This document shows, piece after piece, positions 24,186 through 31,140 of a stretch of DNA of 64,000 bases. Both the position numbers and the translations under genes were made by a program. The stretch's first letter is position 1. Each line of letters opens with the position of its first letter. The notes under the pieces were generated by a model. It was given only the letters and a program-made list of their open reading frames with translations. It had not been told where the DNA came from and did not search any database. Origin of the DNA: Rhodococcus sp. W8901 (GTDB taxonomy: Bacteria > Actinomycetota > Actinomycetes > Mycobacteriales > Mycobacteriaceae); assembly GCF_013348805.1 (NCBI RefSeq), contig NZ_CP054690.1, forward strand, positions 2,046,001 to 2,110,000. Reading direction: 5' to 3'.

Positions 24186-25181
24186 TCATGCCGCGAGCAC
24201 CTCGTCGACAGCGCCGAGGATGCGGTCGGCGTCGGGGACGTGATGCTTCTCGAGCTTGGCCGGCGGGTACGGTATGTCGAAGCCGCCGACCCGCAGCACG
24301 GGCGCCTCGAGCTGGTAGAAGCACCGCTCGGCGATGCGCGCCGCGATCTCCGCGCCGAGGCCGACGAACACCGGGGCCTCGTGCGCCACGACCAGCCGAC
24401 CGGTCCGCCGCACCGACGACTCCACGGTGTCGAAGTCGATCGGGGACAGCGACCGCAGGTCGACCACCTCGAGGGACGTGCCCTCGGACTCGGCGATGTC
24501 CGCGGCCTGCAACGCCGTCGGGACCATCGAGCCGTAGGCGACGAGCGTGGCGTCGGTGCCGGGCCGGACGATCCGGGCCCGATGCAGCGGCAGCTCCGGG
24601 AGAGCATCGACGTCGACCTCGCCGCGATCCCAGTAGCGACGCTTGGGCTCGAGGAACACGACGGGGTCGTCGAGGGCGATCGCCTGCCGGATCATCGCGA
24701 ACGCGTCCGCCGGGGTGCTCGGGCTGACCACGCGCAGCCCGGCGGTGTGCGCGAAGTACGCCTCCGGGGACTCCGAGTGATGCTCGACCGCGCCGATGCC
24801 GCCGCCGTACGGGATGCGAATCGTCAACGGCGCCTTCACGTGACCGCGGGTGCGGTAGTGGATCTTGGCGACCTGCGAGACGATCTGGTCGAACGCGGGA
24901 TAGACGAAGCCGTCGAACTGGATCTCGCACACGGGTCGATAGCCCCGCAACGCGAGCCCGAACGCCGTTCCCACGATTCCGGATTCGGCGAGCGGGGTGT
25001 CCATGACGCGGGCCGGTCCGAAGTCCTTCTGCAGTGCGTCGGTGATCCGGAAGACGCCGCCGAGCTTGCCGATGTCCTCGCCCATCAGCACCACCTTCGG
25101 ATCGTCCTCGAGCGCCCTGCGCAGTCCCGCGTTCAGCGCGGCGCCGAGGGCCATCGTGGTCGTGGGTGTCGTGGTGGTCAT
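24186..25181 (-). CDS. bkdB: Branched-chain 2-oxoacid dehydrogenase E1 subunit beta
   Basis: A 331-residue transketolase-like beta subunit. GEDIGKLGGVFRITDALQ near residue 35, TPLAESGIVGTAFGLALRG, the FDGFVYPAFDQIVSQVAKI block and RIPYGGGIGAVEHHSESPE are characteristic of branched-chain rather than pyruvate E1beta. The C-terminal domain has LVVAHEAPVFVGLGAEIAA and the ending DIPYPPAKLEKHHVPD. It pairs with E1alpha to decarboxylate oxoacids from Val, Leu and Ile. The ATG overlaps the E1alpha stop by 4 bases. Confidence 0.93.
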   Translation of the reverse strand: MTTTTPTTTMALGAALNAGLRRALEDDPKVVLMGEDIGKLGGVFRITDALQKDFGPARVMDTPLAESGIVGTAFGLALRGYRPVCEIQFDGFVYPAFDQIVSQVAKIHYRTRGHVKAPLTIRIPYGGGIGAVEHHSESPEAYFAHTAGLRVVSPSTPADAFAMIRQAIALDDPVVFLEPKRRYWDRGEVDVDALPELPLHRARIVRPGTDATLVAYGSMVPTALQAADIAESEGTSLEVVDLRSLSPIDFDTVESSVRRTGRLVVAHEAPVFVGLGAEIAARIAERCFYQLEAPVLRVGGFDIPYPPAKLEKHHVPDADRILGAVDEVLAA

Positions 25182-26275
25182 GACAGGGCCTCCTCACCGG
25201 CGGTCAGCGTGTCGAGGTACGCCCGGTACTCGGCGCGTTCCTCGTCGAGCAGGGGATGGTCGGTGGCGTACACGTGCTCGAACAACTCGTCGACATCCGG
25301 GTCGAGCGCCTCGAGTGCCCCGGCCCGAAGCCGGGCGGCGACCTCGTCGGCACGGGCCTGCACCCGGTCCGCGAGGGCGTCGTCGAACAGCCCCTCGCGT
25401 TCGAGGAGACGGCGCATCCGGTCGATCGGATCGCGCGCCTTCCACACCTCCGATTCCGCCGCGGTCCGATACCGGGTGGGGTCGTCGGAGGTGGTGTGCG
25501 GGCCCATCCGATAGGTGATGGCCTCGACGAACGACGGCCCGCCGCCCTCGCGCGCGTGTCGCGCGGCCTGGCGGGTCACCGCGAGAACGGCGAGCACGTC
25601 GTTGCCGTCGACCTGGACCGCCGGCATTCCGTAGCCCGCGGCCCGCGCCGCGATCGGCGCCGGACTCTGCAGATGCACGGGTTCACTGATGGCCCACTGG
25701 TTGTTCTGGCAGAAGAACACCACCGGCGCCCCCAGGCTCGTCGCGAAGCCCAGCGCCTCGGCGAGGTCTCCCTGGCTGGTGGCGCCGTCACCGAAGTAGA
25801 CGACGGTCGCGATCTCCGCGCCGTCCAGGTGCGCGCCGAGGGCGTACCCGGTGGCGTGCAGGCCCTGCGACCCCACCACGATCGCGGGGTTCGTCATGTT
25901 CACCGACGCCGGATCCCAGCCCGAGAACGCGCACCCGCGCCACAGCCGGGTCATCACCGCCGGATCCACGCCGCGGCAGTACGCGACGGCGTGCTCGCGG
26001 TAGCTGGTGAAGATGTAGTCGTCCGGCTCGAGCGCCCGCACGGACCCGATCTGCGCGGCCTCCTGCCCCAGGAGCGGCGCCCAGATCCCGAGCTGGCCCT
26101 GCCGCTGCAGCGCGGTGGCCTCGGTGTCGATGCGCCGGACGACGACGAGGTCCTCGTACAGATCGCGCAGCCGGTCGGGACCGATGTCGGCGACCAGCGC
26201 TGCGTAGTCGGGGCGGTGCACGCGTCGTCCGTCGGGTTGGACCAGTTGCACCGGGAAGGCGATCTTGTCGGCCAT
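25178..26275 (-). CDS. bkdA: Branched-chain 2-oxoacid dehydrogenase E1 subunit alpha
   Basis: A 365-residue thiamine-diphosphate-dependent subunit. The ThDP/Mg motif is GDGATSQGDLAEALGFATS ending in FCQNNQWAIS. The entry loop RREHAVAY-like block is YREHAVAYCRGVDP and the phosphorylation-loop region reads YRMGPHTTSDDPTRYR, which is typical of the branched-chain enzyme. First gene of the operon bkdA-bkdB-bkdC, corresponding to Rv2497c-Rv2495c. A divergent Lrp gene 167 bases away is the likely regulator. E3 (dihydrolipoamide dehydrogenase) is not in the window. Confidence 0.93.
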   Translation of the reverse strand: MADKIAFPVQLVQPDGRRVHRPDYAALVADIGPDRLRDLYEDLVVVRRIDTEATALQRQGQLGIWAPLLGQEAAQIGSVRALEPDDYIFTSYREHAVAYCRGVDPAVMTRLWRGCAFSGWDPASVNMTNPAIVVGSQGLHATGYALGAHLDGAEIATVVYFGDGATSQGDLAEALGFATSLGAPVVFFCQNNQWAISEPVHLQSPAPIAARAAGYGMPAVQVDGNDVLAVLAVTRQAARHAREGGGPSFVEAITYRMGPHTTSDDPTRYRTAAESEVWKARDPIDRMRRLLEREGLFDDALADRVQARADEVAARLRAGALEALDPDVDELFEHVYATDHPLLDEERAEYRAYLDTLTAGEEALS

Positions 26276-26339
26276 CGTGGGTCACCTCGCTGCCGGGATC
26301 CGGGGCCGCCTCGTGAGCGGACGCCGAATGCAAGTGCTC

Positions 26340-26420
26340 TACCTCACAGCATCCACCGTCCCGCGATCTGCGCAAGCGAAGTTGCAACGATTCAGCACAA
26401 TGCACAACTCCGGGGGTGCT
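26340..26420. promoter_or_regulatory. Divergent bkdA/Lrp control region
   Basis: The 166 bases between the two divergent starts are AT-richer than the genes. They contain an imperfect inverted repeat, agttgca (around 26379) and tgcacaact (around 26400), which is a candidate Lrp-family operator. No single promoter could be fixed. Confidence 0.35.
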
Positions 26421-26441
26421 TCGGCGGGCACACTGCGAAAT

Positions 26442-26921
26442 ATGACCACTCTGGATGGCACCGATGCCCGACTGCTGCTCGAGCTGTCGCACAATCCCCG
26501 CGCGACGGGCGTGGAACTCGCACAGCGGCTCGGGCTCTCCCGCAACACCGTCCAGGCGCGGCTGGCGCGGTGGGAGGGATCCGGTGCCATCGGCGGATTC
26601 GACCGGCTGGTGGATCCGCGGGCGCTGGGCTATCCGCTCGCGGCCTTCGTCTCCACCCGGGTGGACCAGCACCAGCTCGACGCCGTGGTCGACGCGCTCG
26701 CCGACATCCCCGAGGTGGTCGAGGTGTACGGCATGACCGGCCTGACCGATCTGTCGGTGAAGGTGGTCGCGACCGACGCCGACGACCTCTACCGGCTCGC
26801 GGGGCAGATCCTGAAGATCCCGGGTGTCGAGCGCACCAACATGGCGCTCGTGATGCGGGAGTTGGTGGGGCCGCGGACCGCCCCGCTGCTCGAGCGCACC
26901 GCCGAAGGCCGCGCGCCGTAA
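26442..26921 (+). CDS. Lrp/AsnC-family regulator, likely controls bkd operon
   Basis: A 159-residue regulator. N-terminal winged HTH: LLELSHNPRATGVELAQRLG then LSRNTVQARLARWEGSGAI. C-terminal ligand-binding RAM domain: VVEVYGMTGLTDLSVKVVA and DADDLYRLAGQILKIPGVERT with the conserved Gly/Asp positions of amino-acid binding Lrp proteins. The start at 26442 fits the family; a longer frame from 26265 would run back over the bkdA start. Its divergent position beside bkdA is that of BkdR-type activators in pseudomonads, which sense branched-chain amino acids (inference). Confidence 0.85.
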   Translation: MTTLDGTDARLLLELSHNPRATGVELAQRLGLSRNTVQARLARWEGSGAIGGFDRLVDPRALGYPLAAFVSTRVDQHQLDAVVDALADIPEVVEVYGMTGLTDLSVKVVATDADDLYRLAGQILKIPGVERTNMALVMRELVGPRTAPLLERTAEGRAP

Positions 26922-27087
26922 TGCCCGCATCGGAGCTTTCGGGCGGCTAGCATCGGCGGACGGATGTTGGCGGGGGTGTGTTCGACGCCGTGGAATCGGC
27001 CGTTTCGCCGACTGTTTTCAGCAGCTTGTTCGAACTGTTCAACCAAACGGGAGCAACACACGAGACGCGGCAGGGGAGTGGTGTGAA

Positions 27088-28116
27088 GTGGGCATTGTGG
27101 GTCTCGACGAGGATGCCGTCTCGACATGGATCGCCGGCCTGGGAGTCGGCGCGATAGCGCCGCTGTCGTTCGAGCGGATCGGGATCGGGCAGTCGAATCT
27201 CACCTTCGCCGTTCGTGATTCGGGCGGCGGACGCTGGGTGCTGCGGCGTCCGCCACTGGGACAGTTACTGGCGTCCGCGCACGACGTGGTTCGTGAGCAC
27301 CGCATCCTCGCCGCGCTGCAGGGCACCGACGTCCCGGTGCCGAAAATGCTTGCGTTGACGACGGATCCGGCGGTCACCGATGTCCCACTGGTGCTGATGA
27401 GCTACGTCGACGGCCTCGTGATCGACCACGAAGCCGTGGCCGAGCAGCTCAGCCCCGAGCGCCGCCGCGCCATCGGCCTGTCGCTTCCCAAGGCGCTCGC
27501 CAGCATTCACCGTGTGGACCTCGAGAGCGCCGGCCTGCTCGACCTCGCGAGCCACGCACCGTATGCGCAGCGCCAGCTCAAGCGGTGGTCCGCGCAGTGG
27601 GCCCAGTCCAAGACACACGACCTGCCCGACATCGAGAGACTCGCCGCCCGGCTCGCGCGCAACGTCCCGGAGCAGACCGAAACCACGCTGGTACACGGCG
27701 ACTTCCACCTCAGCAACGTCATCACCTCGCCCGACGACGGTCGCGTCGTGGCGGTGCTGGACTGGGAGCTGTCCACACTCGGCGACCCGCTGGCCGACCT
27801 GGGCGGTCTGCTCGCCTACTGGCCCGAACGGGGCGACGGCGTCGCCGGCCCGTTCATGGCGTCGACGCTCGAGGGATTCCCGATGCGGGACGAGCTGGTC
27901 GAGGTGTACGTCCACGAGACCAAACGGGATGCGTCCGCGGTCGGGTTCTGGCACGTGCTGGCGCTGTGGAAGCTCGCGATCATCGCCGAGGGGGTGCTGC
28001 GGCGCACCACGGACGATCCCCGCAACCGCGCCGAGCGGGGCGGACCGACCGCCGAACTGATCGACGGCGTCGTCAGGCGCGCGGTCGCCACCGCGGATGC
28101 CGTGGGCCTGAACTGA
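27088..28116 (+). CDS. APH-family phosphotransferase (ACAD10/FadE36-like)
   Basis: A 342-residue protein-kinase-fold phosphotransferase. N-lobe GIGQSNLTFAVRDSGGGRWVL with invariant residues near 30; Brenner motif LVHGDFHLSNVI (about 205) and LDWELSTLGDPLADLGG with the metal-binding Asp. The GTG start is preceded by a caggggag SD about 10 bases away. Family members such as human ACAD10 and the mycobacterial FadE36-associated kinases phosphorylate hydroxyacyl groups before dehydrogenase action. The substrate here is unknown and no dehydrogenase is adjacent. Upstream, around 27010-27040, a gttcgaac palindrome with a further gttcaac could be a repressor site. Confidence 0.82.
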   Translation: MGIVGLDEDAVSTWIAGLGVGAIAPLSFERIGIGQSNLTFAVRDSGGGRWVLRRPPLGQLLASAHDVVREHRILAALQGTDVPVPKMLALTTDPAVTDVPLVLMSYVDGLVIDHEAVAEQLSPERRRAIGLSLPKALASIHRVDLESAGLLDLASHAPYAQRQLKRWSAQWAQSKTHDLPDIERLAARLARNVPEQTETTLVHGDFHLSNVITSPDDGRVVAVLDWELSTLGDPLADLGGLLAYWPERGDGVAGPFMASTLEGFPMRDELVEVYVHETKRDASAVGFWHVLALWKLAIIAEGVLRRTTDDPRNRAERGGPTAELIDGVVRRAVATADAVGLN

Positions 28117-28122
28117 GCGGAG

Positions 28123-28581
28123 TCAGTTGGCATCCGTGGTGAGTAGGTGTGCGGCGCTGCGGATCTCGGGTGGGATCGGGACCGGGCGGCGAGTCTCTGC
28201 GTCGACGTAGACGTGGACGAACCGACCTGTCGCCGCGAGGTCGAGCATCCCGTCGCTGTCCTCGCGGAAGATCGCGAGCGCGTACACGATGCTGCTGGTG
28301 CCGAGCCGTTCCACGGACAGACCCACGTGCAGCTGGTCGGGGAACGACAGCTCGCGGACGAACCGGCACGACGTCTCGGCGACGATCCCGATGGCCGGCA
28401 GCTCGCGGATGTCGAGGCCCGTGCTCGCCATCAGCCATCCGTTGACCGCGGTGTCGAAGTACGAGTAGTAGGTGACGTTGTTGACGTGCCCGTAGTGGTC
28501 GTTGTCCGCCCAGCGGGTGGGTACCGGCCACAGTGCGGGATAGGCCTCGGCGCGAGGCTCGGGCTCGTCGGGGGCTGCCAT
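28123..28581 (-). CDS. Acyl-CoA thioesterase, 4HBT hotdog family
   Basis: A 152-residue single hotdog domain. The YbgC/4-hydroxybenzoyl-CoA thioesterase signature is WADNDHYGHVNNVTYYSYFDTAV, split here as RWADNDHYGHVNN (D is the catalytic residue) and YYSYFDTAVN. The rest has ETSCRFVRELSFPD and GRFVHVYVDAETRRPVPI typical of the family. It hydrolyses an acyl-CoA in the cytoplasm; chain preference is unknown. The start at 28581 gives the normal length. It is convergent with the phosphotransferase gene and in line with the DUF6328 gene. Confidence 0.87.
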   Translation of the reverse strand: MAAPDEPEPRAEAYPALWPVPTRWADNDHYGHVNNVTYYSYFDTAVNGWLMASTGLDIRELPAIGIVAETSCRFVRELSFPDQLHVGLSVERLGTSSIVYALAIFREDSDGMLDLAATGRFVHVYVDAETRRPVPIPPEIRSAAHLLTTDAN

Positions 28582-28604
28582 GAGTTCAGACGATAGCGCG
28601 GAAT

Positions 28605-29090
28605 TCACGCGGGCAGCTCGTCGTCCGGACGGAGCAGCCGCGGCACGACGAACCACAGCCCCACGAACACCACCGCCGTGGCCACACCGATCAGTTTCGC
28701 GAACCACCCGCCGACGGCCACCTCCGCGACGATCAGGACCGTCCCCGTCATGGTGGCCGCGAGGAAGGCCGAGCCGGCGAGCGCGCACCGGTTGGCGTAG
28801 CGCAGGATCTCCTCCCGACGCCGGTGCCGGAACAGGATCCGGTGCCACACCGCCGGCGCGATCAGCAGCGCCGACGACGCCGCGGCGCACAGCATCGTCA
28901 CCAGGTGCAGTCCTCGGACGTACGCCGACTGCTCCGCGTAGACGTCGGTGAACACGATCGCGAGCAGGAACGCGAACAGGATCTGCACTCCCGCCTGCGC
29001 CACCCGCAGTTCCTGCAGGAGCTCGCTGAAGTTGCGCGCCAGGCGTGCGCTCGGCGTCTCTCCCGGTTCGGCGGGCGGCAGTTCGGCCAT
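28605..29090 (-). CDS. DUF6328-family four-helix membrane protein
   Basis: A 161-residue protein. The soluble N-terminus (SARLARNFSELLQELRVAQAG) leads into four membrane helices at about residues 35-55, 62-85, 107-128 and 134-152. The FSELLQELRVAQAGVQILFAF entry is the recognisable mark of actinobacterial DUF6328; shorter parts read LQELRVAQAGVQ. Function is unknown. Its ATG begins directly after the stop of the shikimate dehydrogenase-like gene upstream, so they share a transcript. Confidence 0.75.
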   Translation of the reverse strand: MAELPPAEPGETPSARLARNFSELLQELRVAQAGVQILFAFLLAIVFTDVYAEQSAYVRGLHLVTMLCAAASSALLIAPAVWHRILFRHRRREEILRYANRCALAGSAFLAATMTGTVLIVAEVAVGGWFAKLIGVATAVVFVGLWFVVPRLLRPDDELPA

Positions 29091-29921
29091 CTAGGACCTC
29101 GAATACTCCGACGCCCGCCGGATCTGCTCGTCGGTGGGGCGGACTCCGGTGTAGAGCACGAACTGCTCGGCCGCCTGCAGCGCGATGACGTCGGCGCCCG
29201 TTACGACGGTCTTGCCGTGCTCGGTGGCGAGCCGGACCAGGGGCGTGTCGGGCGGCAGCGCGACCACGTCGAACACGGCCTGCGCGGCGACGACGGCGGC
29301 CTCGGGGAACGGCAGCGCGTCGGATTCGGGGCCGCCGGCCATCCCGATGGGGGTGGCGTTCACCAGCAGTTGCGGGTGCGCGGCGCCGAGTTCGGGCTGC
29401 CACTCGAACCCGTAGGTTCGCGCGAGAGCGGTACCGGTGTCCGCGTTGCGGGCGACGACGGTGACGGTCCGGAAGCCGCTGTCCCGCAACGCCGCGACCA
29501 CGGCCTTGGCCATGCCGCCGCTGCCGGTGACCGCGACCGTGAGTTCCGGACTCAGCTCGGCGCGGTGCAGCAGATCGGCGACCGCCTGGTAGTCGGTGTT
29601 GTAGGCGTGCAGTTCGCCGTCCTCGTTGACGATCGTGTTGACCGAGTCGATCGCCGAGGCCGACGGGTGCACCACGTCGACGTGCTCGATGCATGCCTCC
29701 TTGAACGGCATCGAAACCCCGCACCCGCGGATCCCGAGGGCGCGGATCCCGGCGACCGCTGCCGGCAGATCGGTGGTGGTGAACGCCTTGTAGACGAAGT
29801 CGAGGCCCAGTTCGTCGTAGAGATAGTTGTGGAAACGGGTGCCGATGTTGCTCGGCCGTCCGGACAGCGACATGCAGAGGCGGGTGTCCTTGCTGACATC
29901 TCCGGTGATCGTTCGGCTCAC
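29091..29921 (-). CDS. Shikimate 5-dehydrogenase-like enzyme
   Basis: A 276-residue NAD(P)-dependent protein. Shikimate-site residues are visible: SLSGRPSNIG (Ser pair), MPFKEACIEH (catalytic Lys), SVNTIV and NTDYQAV (Asp). The nucleotide-binding loop is VTGSGGMAKAVVAALRDSG, and the C-terminal NATPIGM block is present. GSGGMAKA in place of GAGGAxRA, together with LSGRPSNIGTRFHN, matches the SDH-like (HI0607-type) subgroup rather than housekeeping AroE, so a broader shikimate/quinate role is possible. Followed without a gap by the DUF6328 gene. Confidence 0.82.
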   Translation of the reverse strand: MSRTITGDVSKDTRLCMSLSGRPSNIGTRFHNYLYDELGLDFVYKAFTTTDLPAAVAGIRALGIRGCGVSMPFKEACIEHVDVVHPSASAIDSVNTIVNEDGELHAYNTDYQAVADLLHRAELSPELTVAVTGSGGMAKAVVAALRDSGFRTVTVVARNADTGTALARTYGFEWQPELGAAHPQLLVNATPIGMAGGPESDALPFPEAAVVAAQAVFDVVALPPDTPLVRLATEHGKTVVTGADVIALQAAEQFVLYTGVRPTDEQIRRASEYSRS

Positions 29922-29964
29922 CCGTCCACGCTAACCGGCGGCCCGACCTCGCGCGGGGAACTCG

Positions 29965-30693
29965 TCACGCGCACCCGGCGGCGACATCGTCGATCGCGTC
30001 TCGGTCCGCCGCGGTGATCGGCAGTCCCCAGCGCACGGCGACCCCGAGATACTTGCCGACGTAGAAGCACCGGTACGCCGGATCCGGCGGCAGCCAGTCC
30101 GACGGTGTGCTGTCGCGTTTCGCCTGATTCTCCGGTCCGCTGACGGCCAGCAGGTTGTAGGTGACGTCGTTCGCGAAATCACGTCGCTGCTCCGGCGACC
30201 ACGTGGCGGCACCCATGTCCCACGCCGCGGCGAGCGGGTACACGTGATCGATCTGCACGGCGCCCGCGTCCTGCTTGGTGAACTCGATGCGCCGGCCCGA
30301 GTACGGGTCGGCGAGCACGCCCGCGATCACGACACAGTCGCGGGTGCCCTCCCGGAACGTGATGTCGGTGAGGTCGGCCGCCAGGACGTTGTTGCGGGTG
30401 TCGCAGCCGTCGTGGCCCGCGGGTCCGGAATGGTCGTCGGACCACGACGGGCCGAACACGCAGCCCTGGCCGGCCTTGCAGCCGCGCTGGTAGCCGGGCG
30501 CGTCGGGACGGGACGCCACCACCTGGGCACGGGCGAGGAGGTCGTCGATCGCGGCGCGGGTGGGGCTACCGGGAGCGGGCGCCGACGTGCTCGGCCCGAT
30601 CGCACACCCGGCCGACCACGACACCAGTGCGACCGCCGCGGCGCACAGCACAACCCGAACCCGTCTCACCGCTGCCCCTCCCCGGACGCTCAC
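29965..30693 (-). CDS. Secreted HNH endonuclease-family lipoprotein (GmrSD C-terminal/DUF1524 type)
   Basis: A 242-residue exported protein: basic start, hydrophobic core VRVVLCAAAVALVSW and lipobox SAGC near residue 30. The mature part has the DUF1524 nuclease motif IDHVYPLAAAWDMGA (about 147) and, 40 residues later, NLLAVSGPENQAKRD with SDWLPP, which supply the His-Asn-His/Arg metal site. Cys pairs (GCKAGQGC, DGCDTRN, RDCVV, YRCFYV) suggest disulfides as expected outside the cell. Relatives are secreted DNases widely present in actinobacteria. A role in DNA use or competition is inference. Confidence 0.83.
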   Translation of the reverse strand: MSVRGGAAVRRVRVVLCAAAVALVSWSAGCAIGPSTSAPAPGSPTRAAIDDLLARAQVVASRPDAPGYQRGCKAGQGCVFGPSWSDDHSGPAGHDGCDTRNNVLAADLTDITFREGTRDCVVIAGVLADPYSGRRIEFTKQDAGAVQIDHVYPLAAAWDMGAATWSPEQRRDFANDVTYNLLAVSGPENQAKRDSTPSDWLPPDPAYRCFYVGKYLGVAVRWGLPITAADRDAIDDVAAGCA

Positions 30694-30733
30694 CTGCCGC
30701 GGTCAGTGTGCCGGACCGCACCGACAGGGGACG

Positions 30734-31051
30734 TCAGGAGTGCGGGAACTTCGCGGCGCGGATCGAACCGGCGCCGACGCCGTCGTGGCCGATCAGCCAC
30801 GACCCGCCGTTCTGTCGGCACTCGGCCATGGTGCCGAAGACGCTGAGCAGGAAGTAGATGGCCTGCTCCGGCGAGCTCGTCGTGGCGAGCCGATGCGATT
30901 CGCCCTGCTTGGTGACGTCGAGCCACACCCCGGACTGGCCGTCGAGGCGCATCGCGACGATGTGGTCGGCGTCGACGAAGGCGACCTTGCGCTGCTGCCA
31001 CGGTGTGGTGGGCGAATACACCTGTTCGAAGACCTGAATCATGATCGTCAT
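30734..31051 (-). CDS. Hypothetical protein, 105 residues
   Basis: Not recognised. Start 31051 is preferred over the ATG at 31042 because of a gggag SD 5-6 bases before it. The product is a small alpha/beta protein (FEQVYSPTTPWQQRKVAFV, then FLLSVFGTMAECRQNGG) without signal peptide or membrane helix, with a single Cys. Its N-terminus and the helicase gene start face away from each other across about 90 bases. Confidence 0.55.
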   Translation of the reverse strand: MTIMIQVFEQVYSPTTPWQQRKVAFVDADHIVAMRLDGQSGVWLDVTKQGESHRLATTSSPEQAIYFLLSVFGTMAECRQNGGSWLIGHDGVGAGSIRAAKFPHS

Positions 31052-31140
31052 GACCGCTCCCGGTTGTGCGTCTGCCCAGTATGGGCCTGGTGACGGGGCG
31101 AACTCCAGGTTTGTCGGCGGCGGCTGGTTGGATGGACCGC